From contig JADANN010000427.1 of the NCBI GenBank assembly GCA_018806985.1, forward strand, positions 1 through 64,000: a stretch of 64,000 nt of DNA. The letters are read 5' to 3'. This document shows positions 22,340 through 34,770 of this stretch, one piece after another; the stretch's first letter is position 1; each line of letters opens with the position of its first letter. The notes below the pieces were generated by a model. It saw only the letters and a program-made list of their open reading frames with translations. It was not told the DNA's origin and did no database searches. Position numbers and translations under genes: made by a program. Source of the DNA: Angiostrongylus vasorum. Its lineage: Eukaryota > Nematoda > Chromadorea > Rhabditida > Metastrongylidae.

Positions 22340-23560
22340 TAAATTCTGTGCTTTTTAGTGGCGAAGCAGTTCTGTTGCTTAGTAGCCTTGTTTTTTTTTC
22401 AGTTGAGAGACAAGAAAAGCATCACCTTTTTTTGCCATTGTAACTGCTTATTTCGAGATGTATTTGGCCAGATGACAATTACAGTTAGATCTCTTCACGT
22501 TGGGTTGATTGACCGTCATCGCCATGGCATTCATTCCAGCCTGTGTGGAAACACATTTTCCCTATTTTCTTGACAATTTCCTTAACTCTTCATGGGAATT
22601 CTTTATATTCTTGCTGAGTAAAGCACGAGGTGTTATTTTATTCTTTGTTGCGATTAGCTGACGTTTCGGCGGATTTCGCCTTTTATCAAAGCCTGGGAAG
22701 GTCAAGTTGAAAGCAATCTACCCAGCCAGACACCTCCATAACCACACGGAGAACATAATATACCAACATTTCAATGACATTGAAAACGAAATAGCTCCTT
22801 TGCCCACTCACAGCTGTCTATGAGTTTTTTTTACTAAATACGCCACGTTGTGGCCAACTGCAGAGAGTTCACATGGAAGCGTAATGTGCTCATCTCACGT
22901 CAACATATCAATTTTGAACACTGTGTGGGATCATGCTTGATTATGAGGCATTTATCCTTAGGGTTCTTTTTCGAATTCTTCGAATTTATCCAGAATGCTT
23001 CAAGAACTTTGCGCGCTGGTGTTTTCGATTCCTGCGCTAGAATCCAGACGGTCACTTCAAAAACATCATCATTGTATCTTTATGCCTTATGTGTACCGAG
23101 CGGAGCACTTTGTTGAAATTTGACTTTCCCATCTAGGTGTTCTTTTATGCGCGCACAAATTGGTCTACCCGTTTCTGCTATGTATTCCTAGGTACATAAC
23201 TTACATGAGATCAAGTATATTGGACCTGAACTCATGCACTCCCCTCTCTCCCGTCAGAACAGATCATACAGTCTGCTGAGCTGCACAAACGATTACAGAG
23301 GCGGCTGCGTACTAACCGACGGAATAGGGTATTGTATGGGGAGATCAATAACCGCCGCATAACTTTCAAGACTACTTTTGCGTAGGGCACCTCTTAATGG
23401 GCGTAACTTATTTCGTTTGCAGTGGAAGGAAAGCTTGAAAGGGATCTTAATCGGGTTTGGAAATATTCTTATTATGGAGAACAATTCTACCTTTTTTGTC
23501 CGACCCGAGTGACTTCTGCTTCGTAGCCCATTGGAAATGGCTGTTTTTGCCCTAAACTGA
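22340..23560 (-). pseudogene. Penelope-like element 3' region (PLE-3) with tail
   Basis: On the minus strand, remnants of the spacer (23290-23540), the GIY-YIG core (about 23100-23280, GPIYLISCK-like, then AETGRPICARIKEHLDGK) and the 3' region down to a hammerhead-like motif at 22656-22693. The stretch 22340-22655 beyond the motif is also shared with the copy at 39520-40520, so it belongs to the element, perhaps as part of a terminal repeat. A stop interrupts the nuclease core. Confidence 0.7.
22656..22693 (-). other. Hammerhead-like motif, core changed
   Basis: Read on the minus strand: stem I, TTGATAA in place of CTGANGA, stem II GGCG/CGCC, GAAAC, GTC, AGCT. The first core base is changed, so this copy is unlikely to cleave. 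Confidence 0.4.
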
Positions 23561-25099
23561 GTTTAATAAACCCAAAATATAAATGTATACACATCTATAT
23601 ACTGATAGTTTAGATCACGTGTTCCTGTGACGTCGTCGATATTTCGGCACTAGTAAACTTAATAACATAACAAGATGATCGCTTGAGAGAGAGGAAGAAG
23701 TGAAAAACGTGGCACGGATACACGATTTATGAAAACTAACCATCCATACAACTCTCCTATTTTGAAACTGATAGCTTGATAGCCTACTAAGAAGTAGAAC
23801 AAAAAAACATTTCATTACACCCTATCTTCGAAGACGACAATTACGGAGAACTATTTGTTAAAAAGTAACTTTACAAGCACAATAGAACGAAAGCAATAGA
23901 ATAGAAACCCCAAACGAAATAGGTAAACTCTCTGAACAGCTGTTAAAGTGACTACAAAGGAGAGGTACTATCATCGTGCTCTTCATCATTATCGTCCTGA
24001 AATAGACCGCACGTTTCGTTCAGAGCACTTCCGAAGCAGATGCACCTGCTAAGTCCACTTCAAGCAATGATTTGTGGGCAGCAGACAAGTAGTTCAAAAA
24101 ACTACCGCTTGGACATTCTTTCTTCATAATAGCACATGGTTTACTATATTGATCACGGAACTGCTTATGGTTCAATAAACTTCTATCTTCCTGTTGCAGC
24201 TGCACAGGATACGCGATAAAAATTCGGTACGCTTCCTTTGCGTGGTCTTCCGTACGGTGATCGGTTAGAGTAAACTACTGGTTTACCGGTTCATGTTTCA
24301 CTATGTTCACAGTTGGATTCGAAGTCGCAGTTCCGTTCTCTATTAATGGTAATAAATACTGTTTTTTCATTAATGTTGCTTATGGTCATCGTAGTTCGAG
24401 TGCTGTGGTGAACGTTTGCGAAATGAACGTTGGTAAGGATTGTATAAAAGAAGCGTTCGACGGTCTGAAAAATTCTGCGCTAAACTTGATTGTGACTGAA
24501 TAGGATTACACGAACGAAACACCTTTCTTTTGAAGTATCGCAGAACCTGAGAATGATTCACCATTTGGGATAACGGCCAGAAACGTTGAAAGTGAAAAGT
24601 TTCATGAATCGTTAGAAAACGAAGTTAGACAAAATAGACAGTTCCAAAAATAAGATGATTGGCAAGAACCTCTTTGGGGATATTCTTTCATTTCTAAGCT
24701 CACAATCTGACCGCTGCTGAAAGTTATTACTGGAGAGGGAACTGCGGCATACAGTTGTGGTTCTGTCTCCATCAAGAATGAGTTCGACGTTTTCATCAAG
24801 ACAAGCTAAGAGTAAGGTTGTGCCATGACCAAGTTTTGTGAGTTTTCCTTGACTGAGTTCACACCAAAAAGGTACAAATGTGGAGCTGTATAGTAAAAGC
24901 TGTATAGTAATGCTTTCCGCGTTTTTTCTTGGTATCTGGTCAAAGGACTTGGTGTTGAAGAGGATTACAAGATTATATAGGTGACATCGCACTCTACACA
25001 ACGCATGTTGTCAATCTATAAGCGGCCAGTAGGTAAATATCTTACAAACTCAAAAAATCAACTTTCTATAAACTTAGGCATAACAATCGGTATTATATG
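23560..25099. other. No recognised gene
   Basis: Holds open stretches at 24303-24503 (+, 66 codons) and 24612-25001 (-, 129 codons). Neither shows a known motif or a paralogue in the window. I do not call them genes. Confidence 0.35.
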
Positions 25100-25508
25100 C
25101 CTCCCAACGGTTCACCGCATCATCGTGGCTGGGAGGTATTCCTGGGTGTCCATCTGCGATGAACAGCGTGGGATTCATCCACCCCCCACCACCTACCTTC
25201 CCCTCCGGCAGGGTCTACCAAACTGAGCTGGAGTGTAGCGTTTACACAAGAAAGCCTACCTAAGAGTAAACCAATAGAAGGATCTACCACCATCCTGGTA
25301 TCAAACAAGTAGCATGGTTGCAAATCTACCTCTGATCCACAAGGGCGGCGACTACTTGTAGTGGTGATGACCTGGGGCAAACTTTGACCAGGTTAACCTC
25401 GGGAGTCCAGGGAACCACAATGGCTAGACCAACAAAACTCCGAAAAATGGAGATTGTGCTGGGGGGCTGCACAACCAGTGTGGGCGCGTCGTCCAAGTAT
25501 CCAAGCAA
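25100..25508 (+). mobile_element. HRU element, full length
   Basis: Starts CCTCCCAACGGTTCACCGC, ends CCAAGTATCCAAGCAA, about 409 bases. The short frame near the 3' end (MARPTKLRKMEIVLGG) parallels the RTE-B C-terminal coding region (MARERNEW, CWGP), which shows its origin. Confidence 0.8.
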
Positions 25509-25574
25509 ACATATATGTATAATTCGATGTTTTTCTTCAACAAACAGACACGAGGTTGGTATTATAGAATTTAT

Positions 25575-27305
25575 TAGGGTACAATAGATGACGTTTCTGC
25601 GGCTTCGCCCTTTTCAAAGCCTGGAAAGGTCAAACTGACAGTGCGATCCACTCAGCCAAACACTTTCGTCACACTAGCAGACAAAACTTAACACATAAAT
25701 TTGCATTGCCATAATAAACAGCTTCGTCTAAACACCCACCGTTTCTTTGTCGCAAGTATTACAATTAGTTGGTGAAGAGCAGCTGCACAACGTAATACAT
25801 GAGGAAGGACTGTGCTTGTGTCAGGTCATTGAACCAACCTGAAGTATGGCACATTGTCACGCGTGATGACTAGACACTCCTCCCTGCGGTTCATTTTTGA
25901 ATTTTTTCGAATTAATTCAAAAGGCTTCACGAGTTTTCACGAGCTGATGTTTCCGATTCCTGCGTGAGGATAGTGTCTCCTACTTCAAAATCTTCTCCCG
26001 TTGTGTTTCTGCATCCTTTGCGCGCCTAGTGGAGTGCATTGTTTTAATTTAGATTTACCGACTCGGTGTTTTCCTATGCGAACGCAGAGCGGTCTACCCG
26101 TTTCGCCAAGGTATTCGCCTCCGCAAGATTTACAGGAGATTAGATAGACAGCACCCGAACTCATGCAATCACCGTCTCTCCCGTTAGGGCAAATTATGCA
26201 GTTTTTTGTTGTACCTAGAAGGTCATATAGGCGGTTGCGAACTAGCTGGTGTCATAGAATGTCCGATGGTATTTCTGTTACACTCACGGAATTCTCTAGA
26301 CCCGGCCCTTTATCAAGCAACGTTTTATGGCTGCGCTTATTTCGTTTGAAATAAAAGGACAAGAGGAAAAGGGGCCTTGTTTTCGCTAGAATTATCGTTC
26401 TGGGGCGTGGTTTTTCCTCTATGCATACGCCGAGAAGCTACAGTTTCGCAACCATTTGAAATGGCTATACGGAGCGCCAGTTTCAAGGATTCTTCTGCTC
26501 TCTATCTGTGAACATGCTGGTGGCGGTTCGAGACATATTTCTTAAAAGCACCCTTTTCGTGTGTGAGAGATAGAGGTAATGAACCACTATATTCTTACTA
26601 CTTGGCTTTCTATACCATTTTGTAATGCAAACCGTTCTCGGATAGGTTAATTTGAAGGTCTAGAAATGGAAGCCAGTCTTCTTTCGGTTTCTCTGCGGGT
26701 AAACTTTATGTACTCTGACTCTTCGTTCAATAACTCAAAGTATTTGCTCATCTCGTCTTGTGTGGAACAGATGACAAAACAATCATCTATATACCTACAA
26801 CAGAGTAACGGCCTGAGATCGTTCACTGGTGCTTCCACCTTAGATATAAAGGCAACGGCAAAAGTTGGTGCTAGTCGCTGTCCCATTGCCAACCCTCTAA
26901 TTTGTGCGTAATGTTTCTCCGGACCATCCGAGAAGCCATACATGTTAATTGCTACTTCGTTTTGCTCAAGAAGCTCGCGGATGGCTTGCACTGCGGAGTC
27001 ATTCGACACGTTATGTAAAGGGCGGTAACGTCGAACGACTCCCATAACGTACGCGCTTTTGGGGACGTGCGTTACGCAGACGATCTAGGAACATTTGGGA
27101 GGGTTCGTGAGATGGGCTGGTATGCGCTTTAAACAACTGGTTGAGATTTATGCTTTTTAAACCAAGTAATTCTATCCGTAGGTCCCGTCAACACAACTGA
27201 TGATGGGCTAACTTTGAATGTGGAGAGGGTCAGTAGACACCAGAGCATCAGGGGATACTAACCTGTTAGTTTTTAGAAGCAAGTAGAAGACTGGACATGT
27301 TGGTA
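25575..27305 (-). pseudogene. Penelope-like element PLE-2: RT and GIY-YIG, broken
   Basis: Minus strand, in order: RT from about 27300, motif B LAMGQRLAP at about 26880, catalytic YIDD intact (CCRYIDDCFVIC, near 26800), FTRRETE, spacer, then GIY-YIG core at 26165-26040 (AVYLISCKSCGGEYLGETGR, then RPLCVRI). The tail with a decayed hammerhead-like motif lies at 25590-25625. Frame changes separate RT from nuclease. Penelope proteins copy RNA with this RT and nick the target with the GIY-YIG domain. The 5' end is missing; it abuts another PLE. Confidence 0.85.
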
Positions 27306-27309
27306 AATT

Positions 27310-28390
27310 AACTTTTACTTATTTATAAGATCTTATAAACTGGTCTTGTTTAGCTTGTGCGAAGTTGGTATAGGTCTTCGTTGTCGCTGTCGTTGTTGTT
27401 GTTGGTGTTGGCTGTTGTTGGTCGATGGCTGACGTTTCGGCGACTTCGCCTTCCTCAGTGTCTGGACCTATTTTATATAGGAATACTTTAATTATTCGGT
27501 GGGAAAAAAAGGCTAAAATATTAATGGGAGATCAAACTTTTAAATAGATGCCATGTTGATCAGAAAGGCTACTCACCGTGGTGTGACGAGTGGGACTGGC
27601 CCACGCATTGGTCACGTGGGGGTCGCGAGCGGGACACACCCAGGGGTCAAAATATCATTTTGAAATAGGGCGCCAGGTCACGTGTGATAGTGAGGCATTC
27701 GTCTTTCCGGTTCATCTTTGGATTTTTGAAATTTATCCGAAACGCCTCAAGAGTGTTGGCGTTGATGTTTTGGATTCCTGCGCTAGGATCCGCACAGTCA
27801 CTTCAAAATCATCGCCATTGTGCTTTGGTGCGCTATGCGTACCTAAAGGATGTTTTGACGAATTTTAACTTTCTCATTTAGATGTTCTCTTATGCGGACA
27901 CAAAGTGGTCTATCCGTTTTCCCTAATATATTCCTCACCTCATGCGTTACATGAGATCAAGCATATTATACCTGAACTCATGCAATCCCCGTCTCTCCCG
28001 CTGGGACAGATCATGCAGTTTGCTGAGCTGCACAAAGCGATCATAGAGACGGTTACGAACTAAGTGACGGCGTAAGGTATTGGGTGCGATGTCAATAATC
28101 GTTACATAATTTTCATGACCACTTTTTCTTATGCATCTCTTAATGGCGAAACTTGCTTCACTTGGTATGAAGGGTAGCTTAAAAGGGATCTTACTTACGT
28201 CCGAAACATTATTTTGGAGAACTGCCCTACGTATTTTGTCTAACCCGAGTGGCTTCTATTTCGTAGCCATTGGAAATGGCTATTTTTCGTGGTAGGTTTA
28301 GCGATTCCATCCTTTCATCTTTTCCTGTGCACACATTTTTAGACGTAGGGTACATGTTTTTGATATGTGTTTTTTTCATGTGTAAAGAAT
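27310..28390 (-). pseudogene. Penelope-like element PLE-1, 3' half
   Basis: Minus strand: spacer, degraded GIY-YIG core (about 27870-27990), 3' untranslated region, hammerhead-like motif (27427-27462) and a GTTGTTG-rich terminal stretch. It matches 49290-50290 closely. RT is missing. Its tail abuts the broken 5' end of the PLE-2 copy at 25575-27305. Confidence 0.75.
27427..27462 (-). other. Hammerhead-like motif
   Basis: Minus strand CTGAGGA, extra A, stem II GGCG.../CGCC, GAAAC, GTC, AGCC. Stem I on the upstream side is weakened (GACA opposite AGCC). Confidence 0.45.
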
Positions 28391-28427
28391 CAGAGATCTC
28401 GATTTAGCAGCTCGTGTTCCTCTTAAA

Positions 28428-29385
28428 GGTCTACCTAAGCTGCTTCATCTTCAGTTGGTCCTGGAATTATTACGCACAAATTAGAGGGATGGCAATGGAA
28501 AAGCGACGGGCTCCAACCTTTGCCGTTGCCTTTATGTCTAAAGTGGAAGCACCAGTAGTCGATCTCCGGCCATTACTCTACTGTAGGTATATAGATGATT
28601 GTTTTGTCTTCTGCTCCACAAAAGAGGAGATGGACAAATGCTTTGAGTTGAACGAACAGTCAGAGTACATAAAGTTTACACGGCAGAAACCGAAAGAAAA
28701 CTGGTTTCCATTTTTAAACGTTCATGTTAACCTAACCGAAAAACGGCTACATTACAAAATAGTGGTTCATAGTGGTTCATTACCTCTGTATCTCATCTCT
28801 CACACACGAAAAGAGTGCTTTTAAGAAATATGTTTCGAACCACCTACACTATGTGCACAAGTAGAGAGCAGAGGGAAGAATTCTCGAAACTGGCGCGCCA
28901 TATAGCCATTTCAAATGGTTACGAAAATTGTAGCTTCTCGGCGTAGACATAGAAGAAAACCACTCCACGGAGCGATAATTCCAGCCATCGAAAATAAGGC
29001 TTTCGTTCCTTTTTGCCCTTTATTTGAAACAAAATAAGTGCAGCTATAAAACGTTGCTTAATAAGGTCTACAAAGTTCCATAAGAGTGATAGAAATACCA
29101 TCGTACACTCTAGGACCCAGCTAGTTCGTAACTGCCTATGTGACCGTCTATCAACGACGAAAAAACTGCGTAATTTGTCCTAACTTTAGAGACAGCGACT
29201 TCATGAGTTTGGGTAGGATGTACTTAATCTCTTGCAAAACGTGTGGGGACGAATTTATTGCTGAATCGGGGAGAACGCTCTGCGTCAGCACAAAAGGACA
29301 CTTACTCGGTAAACCTAAACTGAAAGCAAACACTTCAATAGGCGCGCATAGGACGAAGCGACAGAACGGAGATTTTGTATGAGAA
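28428..29385 (+). pseudogene. Penelope-like element PLE-2, RT core to nuclease
   Basis: Reads YAQIRGMAMEKRRAP (motif B changed from GQRLAP), KVEAPVVDLRP and the catalytic CRYIDDCFVFC, intact, at 28480-28620. The GIY-YIG part at 29200-29320 (MYLISCKTCGDEFIAESGR) has lost key residues (ETG to ESG, EH to GH). The 5' end starts inside RT. It is inverted relative to the PLE-2 copy at 25575-27305. Confidence 0.8.
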
Positions 29386-29504
29386 GCGAGTTCCTGTTGA
29401 TGAGATCACTAGCATAACCGATTGTGGTAGCGCTATTAAATTCCTTATTTGTAAAGACGGAAAACAACGAATGTCAGTACTGACTAAATTGTTGTTGATT
29501 AAAT

Positions 29505-29775
29505 GCTGCAATTGGGGCAGCAGTGGTCGGAAGCGCACTGCAATGCACACATGGAATCGGTCCCTGCACCCATGGCCCACCAAGCCCTCCAATCCTCTGG
29601 GGTCGGCAAATTGGTACCAGACTTGTCTGGGAGGATAGCACTTGCTCGGTAGATCGGCAGGCCACGCCAAGTCATTGTAAAGGCCAGATATGCATGCAAT
29701 CATCTCCAAACGGTGCTTAATGAAGTCGAGTTCATGGCGCATGCTTCAGGGGATTGACCAGCACCGAGAGCTTTA
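29505..29775 (+). mobile_element. SINE-B, tRNA-headed
   Basis: Head GCAGTGGTCGGAAGCGC with B-box-like GGAATCGGTCCC, then a body TTGGTACCAGACTTGTCTGG and a 3' end AGAGCTTTATTTTTTT. Copies: 35935-36170 (-), 43570-43830 (-), 59097-59370 (+). Confidence 0.65.
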
Positions 29776-31179
29776 TTTTTTTAAATACTCTAACAGTGGA
29801 AATCTATGGTTAAGAAAACACATCGACAATGCCCCCCCTTCCCACTAATCCTACAGCACTTGAATGATCTCTTCCGAAATATAACAGATTCACACAATAT
29901 CTAGCTGAAATGCGATTATCAGACGTTCGAAATCTATTCTATACCATCTTCAATACTCAGGAGAACACACATTACTACCGAAACATGGAAGGGGCAATCA
30001 TTTAATCAGAACAACAGATCAGAGATTGAGGAGAGAATTGCAGAGTATATTCTACGATTAATTACCCATCCCTGCCACTATGCTCGAATCGCGAGCATGG
30101 ACGACAACAGCGAGTCAAAGAAACGAAGAGAATATGTGCTGGACTCCGCACAATTCGTGAAGGAGTCCATCCAAGATAGTAAGGATTCAGTAGTACTTGA
30201 AATATGAACATCTTCGGATAAGCCCTTTTTTTTACTGACTTGGTCCTTCTAGTGCTTCTCCTACTAGTTTTCTTAGGCAGTAGCGAGGCAGAGATGGGAG
30301 CGTTTTCTCGATTTGTATCTGAAGAAACATTGTTCCCGCTACTCTCCATTTACAATTTTCTTAATCACTTTTTTAGGAAACATCAAACTGACATTCATCG
30401 CGTCACACACTTTTGTATGCCTTGTGTTAACTCAGACTTATCAGCACCCATGTCATTTGCCAGATTATCCCTATTTTTCGTTACAAGAGTGCGCGTTGAA
30501 CAGAAATGTTCATCTCACACACAACACAGTTCAAGACGTCGAAGCGTTGGCCGAATGAAACTTGTATATCAACTTCATGTAAGCTAAACAATCCAAGAAG
30601 GTGCACCATGGTACAGGTCGTGTTTTAGGCGACAGTGGCAGATGCCGAAAAGAAAAAGAAGTTCTCTTCAAATGAACGCGCTGCCAAGATTCGCACCACT
30701 CTGTTGACCACACCTTTGCCACATCTCTCGTGCAAATCGCCATGATGATGTTTGTGTTCTAAACAGACCTTTTTCCTTCAAAATGAACTTGCATTTAAAA
30801 AAAAGCCATCCAAAGCCGTGGGAGTTCCTGAAATTGACAACGCTAAGGGGGATTAGAGATCACATCCATGGCTTTCGCTTGTCTTACATTCTTCATATTA
30901 TCCATTGCGTAGCATATGGTTTTTACCCTTTTTTCCAATAATAACGTAGTGGTTGCTCATCATCACAACTGAAAGGAAGTTCTCTGGGTTAAACGATTAT
31001 TTGCATTTGAAATGGCATTCGGTCTAACAAATATTGCAGTGAATAGTTGTCCGCAGTAAAATGGATTCTATTTTGACACGACCAACGGCAAATCTTTCTT
31101 TTTAAAAAAAAGGCTTCTTCGCTGCACTTTATATTTTTTTTACACATACATGTCGTATTTTCAAATATGTTTTCATAGA

Positions 31180-31370
31180 GTCATCAACCTCATGCGACTA
31201 TAATCAGCTGTTCTGATCTTCCTCATTGGAAGGCACGTAAAAAAAAGCGGCTCTGAAGAAAGGCGATACTGCCGAAACGTCAGCTACTGTTGTATTGTAT
31301 TGTGTTTTTCTGTGGAAGTAAATGTCATGCTGTTTAACAACATCGCGATTGCTGAACAAGAAAACGACGC
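31180..31370 (+). repeat. Left member of inverted PLE-tail pair
   Basis: Matches 32735-32950 in inverse orientation over about 190 bases, from CATGCGACTATAATCAGCTG through the hammerhead-like motif to ATTGCTGAACAAGAAAACG. The pair brackets two family A pseudogene exons. Confidence 0.65.
31249..31285 (+). other. Hammerhead-like motif
   Basis: GGCT, CTGAAGA, two extra A, stem II GGC/GCC, GAAAC, GTC, AGCT. The core matches the consensus; stem I is four pairs including one G-U. Confidence 0.5.
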
Positions 31371-31409
31371 ATTCATGTGTTTTCATATTTTTCTATGCTT
31401 CTGTTTTAC

Positions 31410-31960
31410 CCAAGCACGAGTTGTTACTTTATTCTTTGTTCAGGAACAAGCTGACGGTTTGGTGTATTTCTCCTTCCTGAGAGCCTGGGAAGGTCAAGTT
31501 GACTGCAATCTGCCCGCCAAACACCTCCATAACCAAAGAGAGAAAATGCTAAACCAAAATTTCAATCACATCGAACACAGAGCCTTTGCACACTCACCGC
31601 TTTCTTTGAGTTTTCCACTGACTATGTCGCGTGGAGGCCAACCACACAGGGTTCACAGGGAATCGTAATGTGCCCATCTCATCAGAACAACAGGTTTATA
31701 TACTGCCGAATATCACGCGTGATAATGAGGCATTCCTCTCTGCGGTTCATCTTCGGATTCTTGGAATTAATCTGGAATCCCTCGAGAGTTTTCTGCGCTT
31801 GCATTTTTGCTTCCTGTGCGAGGATCGTAACTCCTACTTCAAAATATTCTCGTTGCGTCTCTGCGTCCTATGCGTGTCTAGTGGAGTATTTGGTTTACGT
31901 TTACCGATTGAGTGTTCTTTTATACGAATGCAGTATGATTTTGTATTTTATGTTTCTATT
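31410..31960 (-). pseudogene. PLE-3 3' fragment inside family A intron
   Basis: Minus strand match to the PLE tails at 22664-23150 and 39780-40330 (GCCTGGGAAGGTCAAGTTGA, TCACGCGTGATAATGAGGC). It contains the end of the nuclease region only. Confidence 0.65.
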
Positions 31961-32734
31961 TTTATATTTTTATAAAAATGTGTTCATTCTTACTAGCGGT
32001 TTTCTGCCCTGCCAGGTTTGTTTTTTCGCCCTGTAAGTGTATTTAAAGACAACAGTTTTTTTCAGATTGATGCATGAAATGGGCATGAAACACCGAATGA
32101 TTTCTAACATTTCAGTGCTCATTTTCTCTTTTCTCTCTGCTCATTTCCAGGACTCGTGAATACTTTTTGGCATTTCAGTGGAGTATAAATTACCTGAACA
32201 ATAAATTGACCTAAAATGGCCGAGTCTGCGATTATGGCGACAGAGAGACCAGCGCTTCGAAACTTTTAGAACAGTTCATATGGAAGTGTTTCCAATCATG
32301 TTATGTCGCCCATGCAAACGGTAGAGAAAATGGAAATCTCACTAAATGTCAAAAAAATTGAAGTTCGCCTTCTGCACCCATCCAAAATAGCGGAAAAAAG
32401 CATGAGATCTAGGAGATGTGAACTCACTGCCTGCACTACAATACGTGATACAAATGCTTGAGCTCCCACCATGCTATTAGCAGTGCCAGAAATCTGTGCT
32501 GGAATATTGGCTGCGTTGGTGAAGACCATCGCCACTAGCAAAGCAAAGCCTGCCACGTTTAAAGGTCCTAGTACTTGCTCCAACGAACCTTGTTAACTTT
32601 TGCAGTAAAAAAAACAATAGTTGGAGTATCTAACAGTAACTAACTTGCAGATAATATCTGTTGTAAACCTTTTCTTTTTCACCATCTGCTGTTTAAAATT
32701 CGTATTTATTGAAATCACAATGCTCTCATCAAAA

Positions 32735-32950
32735 AGTTCAAATTACGACAGCTTTCGAGTAGTCGCCGTTTTCTTCTTCAGCAATCGCGAGGTTGTCATG
32801 GAGCACACGTTTTAATTCCGTTTAAGGTAGCACATATACAACCGTAGCTGACGTTTCGGCAGTATCGCCTTCTTCGGAGCCGTTTTTTTCCACGTGTTTT
32901 CCACTGAGGACGAAAGAACAGCTGATTATAGTCGCATATGGTTGATGACT
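32735..32950 (-). repeat. Right member of inverted PLE-tail pair
   Basis: Inverse of 31180-31370, with a hammerhead-like motif at 32846-32881 (core CCGAAGA, one change). Confidence 0.65.
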
Positions 32951-32999
32951 TTTGAGTAGTGATGGAGCATATTAGATATATTCACTCTAGTTAAGATTC

Positions 33000-34590
33000 T
33001 AGCACTTCGAAGCAACATTGACGTTTTCGAAGGGCTCTGCTATTGGAAACCCCATGGGAATCGATTGTTGAGGTGAAATTAATGTCGAATTTTGAATGGG
33101 GGGCGAAATACAAGAAGGCGACCACTTAAAAAAAAATCCAGTGGATGGAGGCATTGCTCAGGTGTACGTCTTAAATTATGTTCCCGCTATCTCACTTGTG
33201 TTGATGCGCCATAAAATCCTGACTTTCCTACAAATAAAGAAATTTAAATCGACAATACTCCGTCGTTAGAAAGTGCACTTTTGCGAAGAAAAATTCTTTT
33301 TTCATAACAGATAATTTCTAAGCAGTGCAAACCACATTACTTCAGTTTTTCCCGCTTAGTTCGTCTATGAAATCTTCTTTGTTGATGCAGAGGCCGACTG
33401 AGAGCCAAAACAAGAATTTCTACAGAACTGCTCTTAATGATTCTGGTGGGCAGGGAGTTAGATAGCGCCAAGAATCCATCAACGTGAGAAAGCCAACAGG
33501 AAATCGCGTTAGCAAAGAAAAGCAACCATGTTAGAGAATGAGGTTTTTTGAGGAACAAGACCGCTTGATTTTGTTGCAACAGCGAACACATTGAGATGAG
33601 AAAGAAAATTGGACGCCGCGAAGAACGAGAATGGGGGCTACACTGGGATTGTGGTTTCCTTACTCACCTTTCTAAGCCTTCAAAATTTTCTGGCAGAGAT
33701 CTTTTAGTTACATTTTTTCCACAGAAGCTGGCGTTTCGGCAGATTTCGCCCATTCCAGATCCTGGGGATGGACAAGTTGTCGTCAGCAAGACACCTTGAC
33801 AGCGTCAACAAAAAAATTGGCGATCGTCTCGATGGAGAAAATGAATAATGAACCACGTCTGAATTATGTCTACGATATTGAAAAAGCTTTTGGAGCAGCA
33901 GTAAAAATTCAATGTGTAAAATAGACAGAAAACGAGAACATAATCAAAATTTCACAGGGCGCTGAGGTGGAACGGGGTGAAAATGGTCTTTTGAAAGGAT
34001 GCTTTTCTTCATTCGTGTAAACTTTTATGTACATTTCATCCAAGCATTTAATTGCAAGCTCACACAGTTCTAAATCCATGGAACAGAAAAAGTAGTAGGT
34101 GTGAAAAGCCACAGTGTGTTGTTGTCTTTGACGTAATTGAGAGCGTAGGCGGCATGAATTCATATTCGTCGTGTTGACTACTGCACTTCGCGACAATGGC
34201 ATCCTCTGTCATTCTCAGACTACATCGTTTTTCATCCATTTTCCACGAACTGGCATCATCAAGCACATCATTGGAATCAGCAGTTCTTTCGGTGAAAACG
34301 AATAGAAAACAATAACGTTTGTCTTTGATTTATCCTTTGATCATTGTGCATTCGACTTCATTCGTAGCATTACTGAGTTAATATTTCGCCTATATAATCA
34401 CTTGTTGACGCCGACTGATGTGTGGACTCGGTGTCTTTATGCTTTCATAAAAGTTTTTTTTATCAATTTCTGACCTCTTAAGAATGAAGGGTCTTGGTTA
34501 GCTCAAGGCACGGGAATCGAACCGAAAACCTTTAAACAAGGACAAAGATCCACTCCTCCTTTGACATGCTTACACGAGGTTGTTAAAAAA
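33000..34590. other. No recognised gene
   Basis: A decayed hammerhead-like tail lies at about 33727-33765 (-). Short frames at 33337-33591 (-) and 34060-34266 (-) have no recognisable motif or paralogue. Confidence 0.35.
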
Positions 34591-34770
34591 ACAATTTATT
34601 CGGCTAACGTTTCGACGTCTTCGTCTTCATCAGAGCCGAAAGTCGGAGTCGATGATCCCACAGTTCTTCGTCTTCTCGATGTGGTGGCGTCTTCATATTT
34701 GTATCGAGTCGGATCTTCTTCTGTGGAGCGTCTCCGGTATGCGACAGTCTCATGAACACATCAAATCGTT
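34590..34770 (-). repeat. PLE tail, GACG type
   Basis: Minus strand copy of the 18010-18235 tail, inverted relative to 35370-35580. Contains the motif at 34602-34637. Confidence 0.6.
34602..34637 (-). other. Hammerhead-like motif, intact core
   Basis: Minus strand: GGCT, CTGATGA, extra A, GACG-AAGA-CGTC, GAAAC, GTT, AGCC. Same as 18159-18194, with perfect four-pair stem I. Confidence 0.5.

Larger units (their letters stand above)
30625..32577 (-). pseudogene. Family A pseudogene, exons 2, 3, 4 (end) and 5
   Basis: Minus strand. Exon 2 (32428-32577, 150 bases, one more than the intact gene, shifting the frame) encodes the SMVGAQAFVSRIVVQA block. Exon 3 is recognisable at about 32150-32272 (ILGQFIVQVIYTPLKCQ). 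Only the last 30-odd bases of exon 4 remain (30818-30850), with its donor changed from GT to GC. Exon 5 (30625-30758) has frame damage but keeps the CCATGATGATGTTTGTG block. The intron between exons 4 and 5 is present, as in the intact gene. A PLE fragment occupies intron 3. No exon 1 found. Not functional. Confidence 0.75.

Noticed and set aside
24612..25001. Minus-strand 129-codon frame
   Set aside because: No motif, no paralogue in the window and no convincing splice context; could be chance.
29335..29742. Minus-strand 135-codon frame
   Set aside because: Runs across the junction of a PLE fragment and a SINE-B copy; antisense to both.
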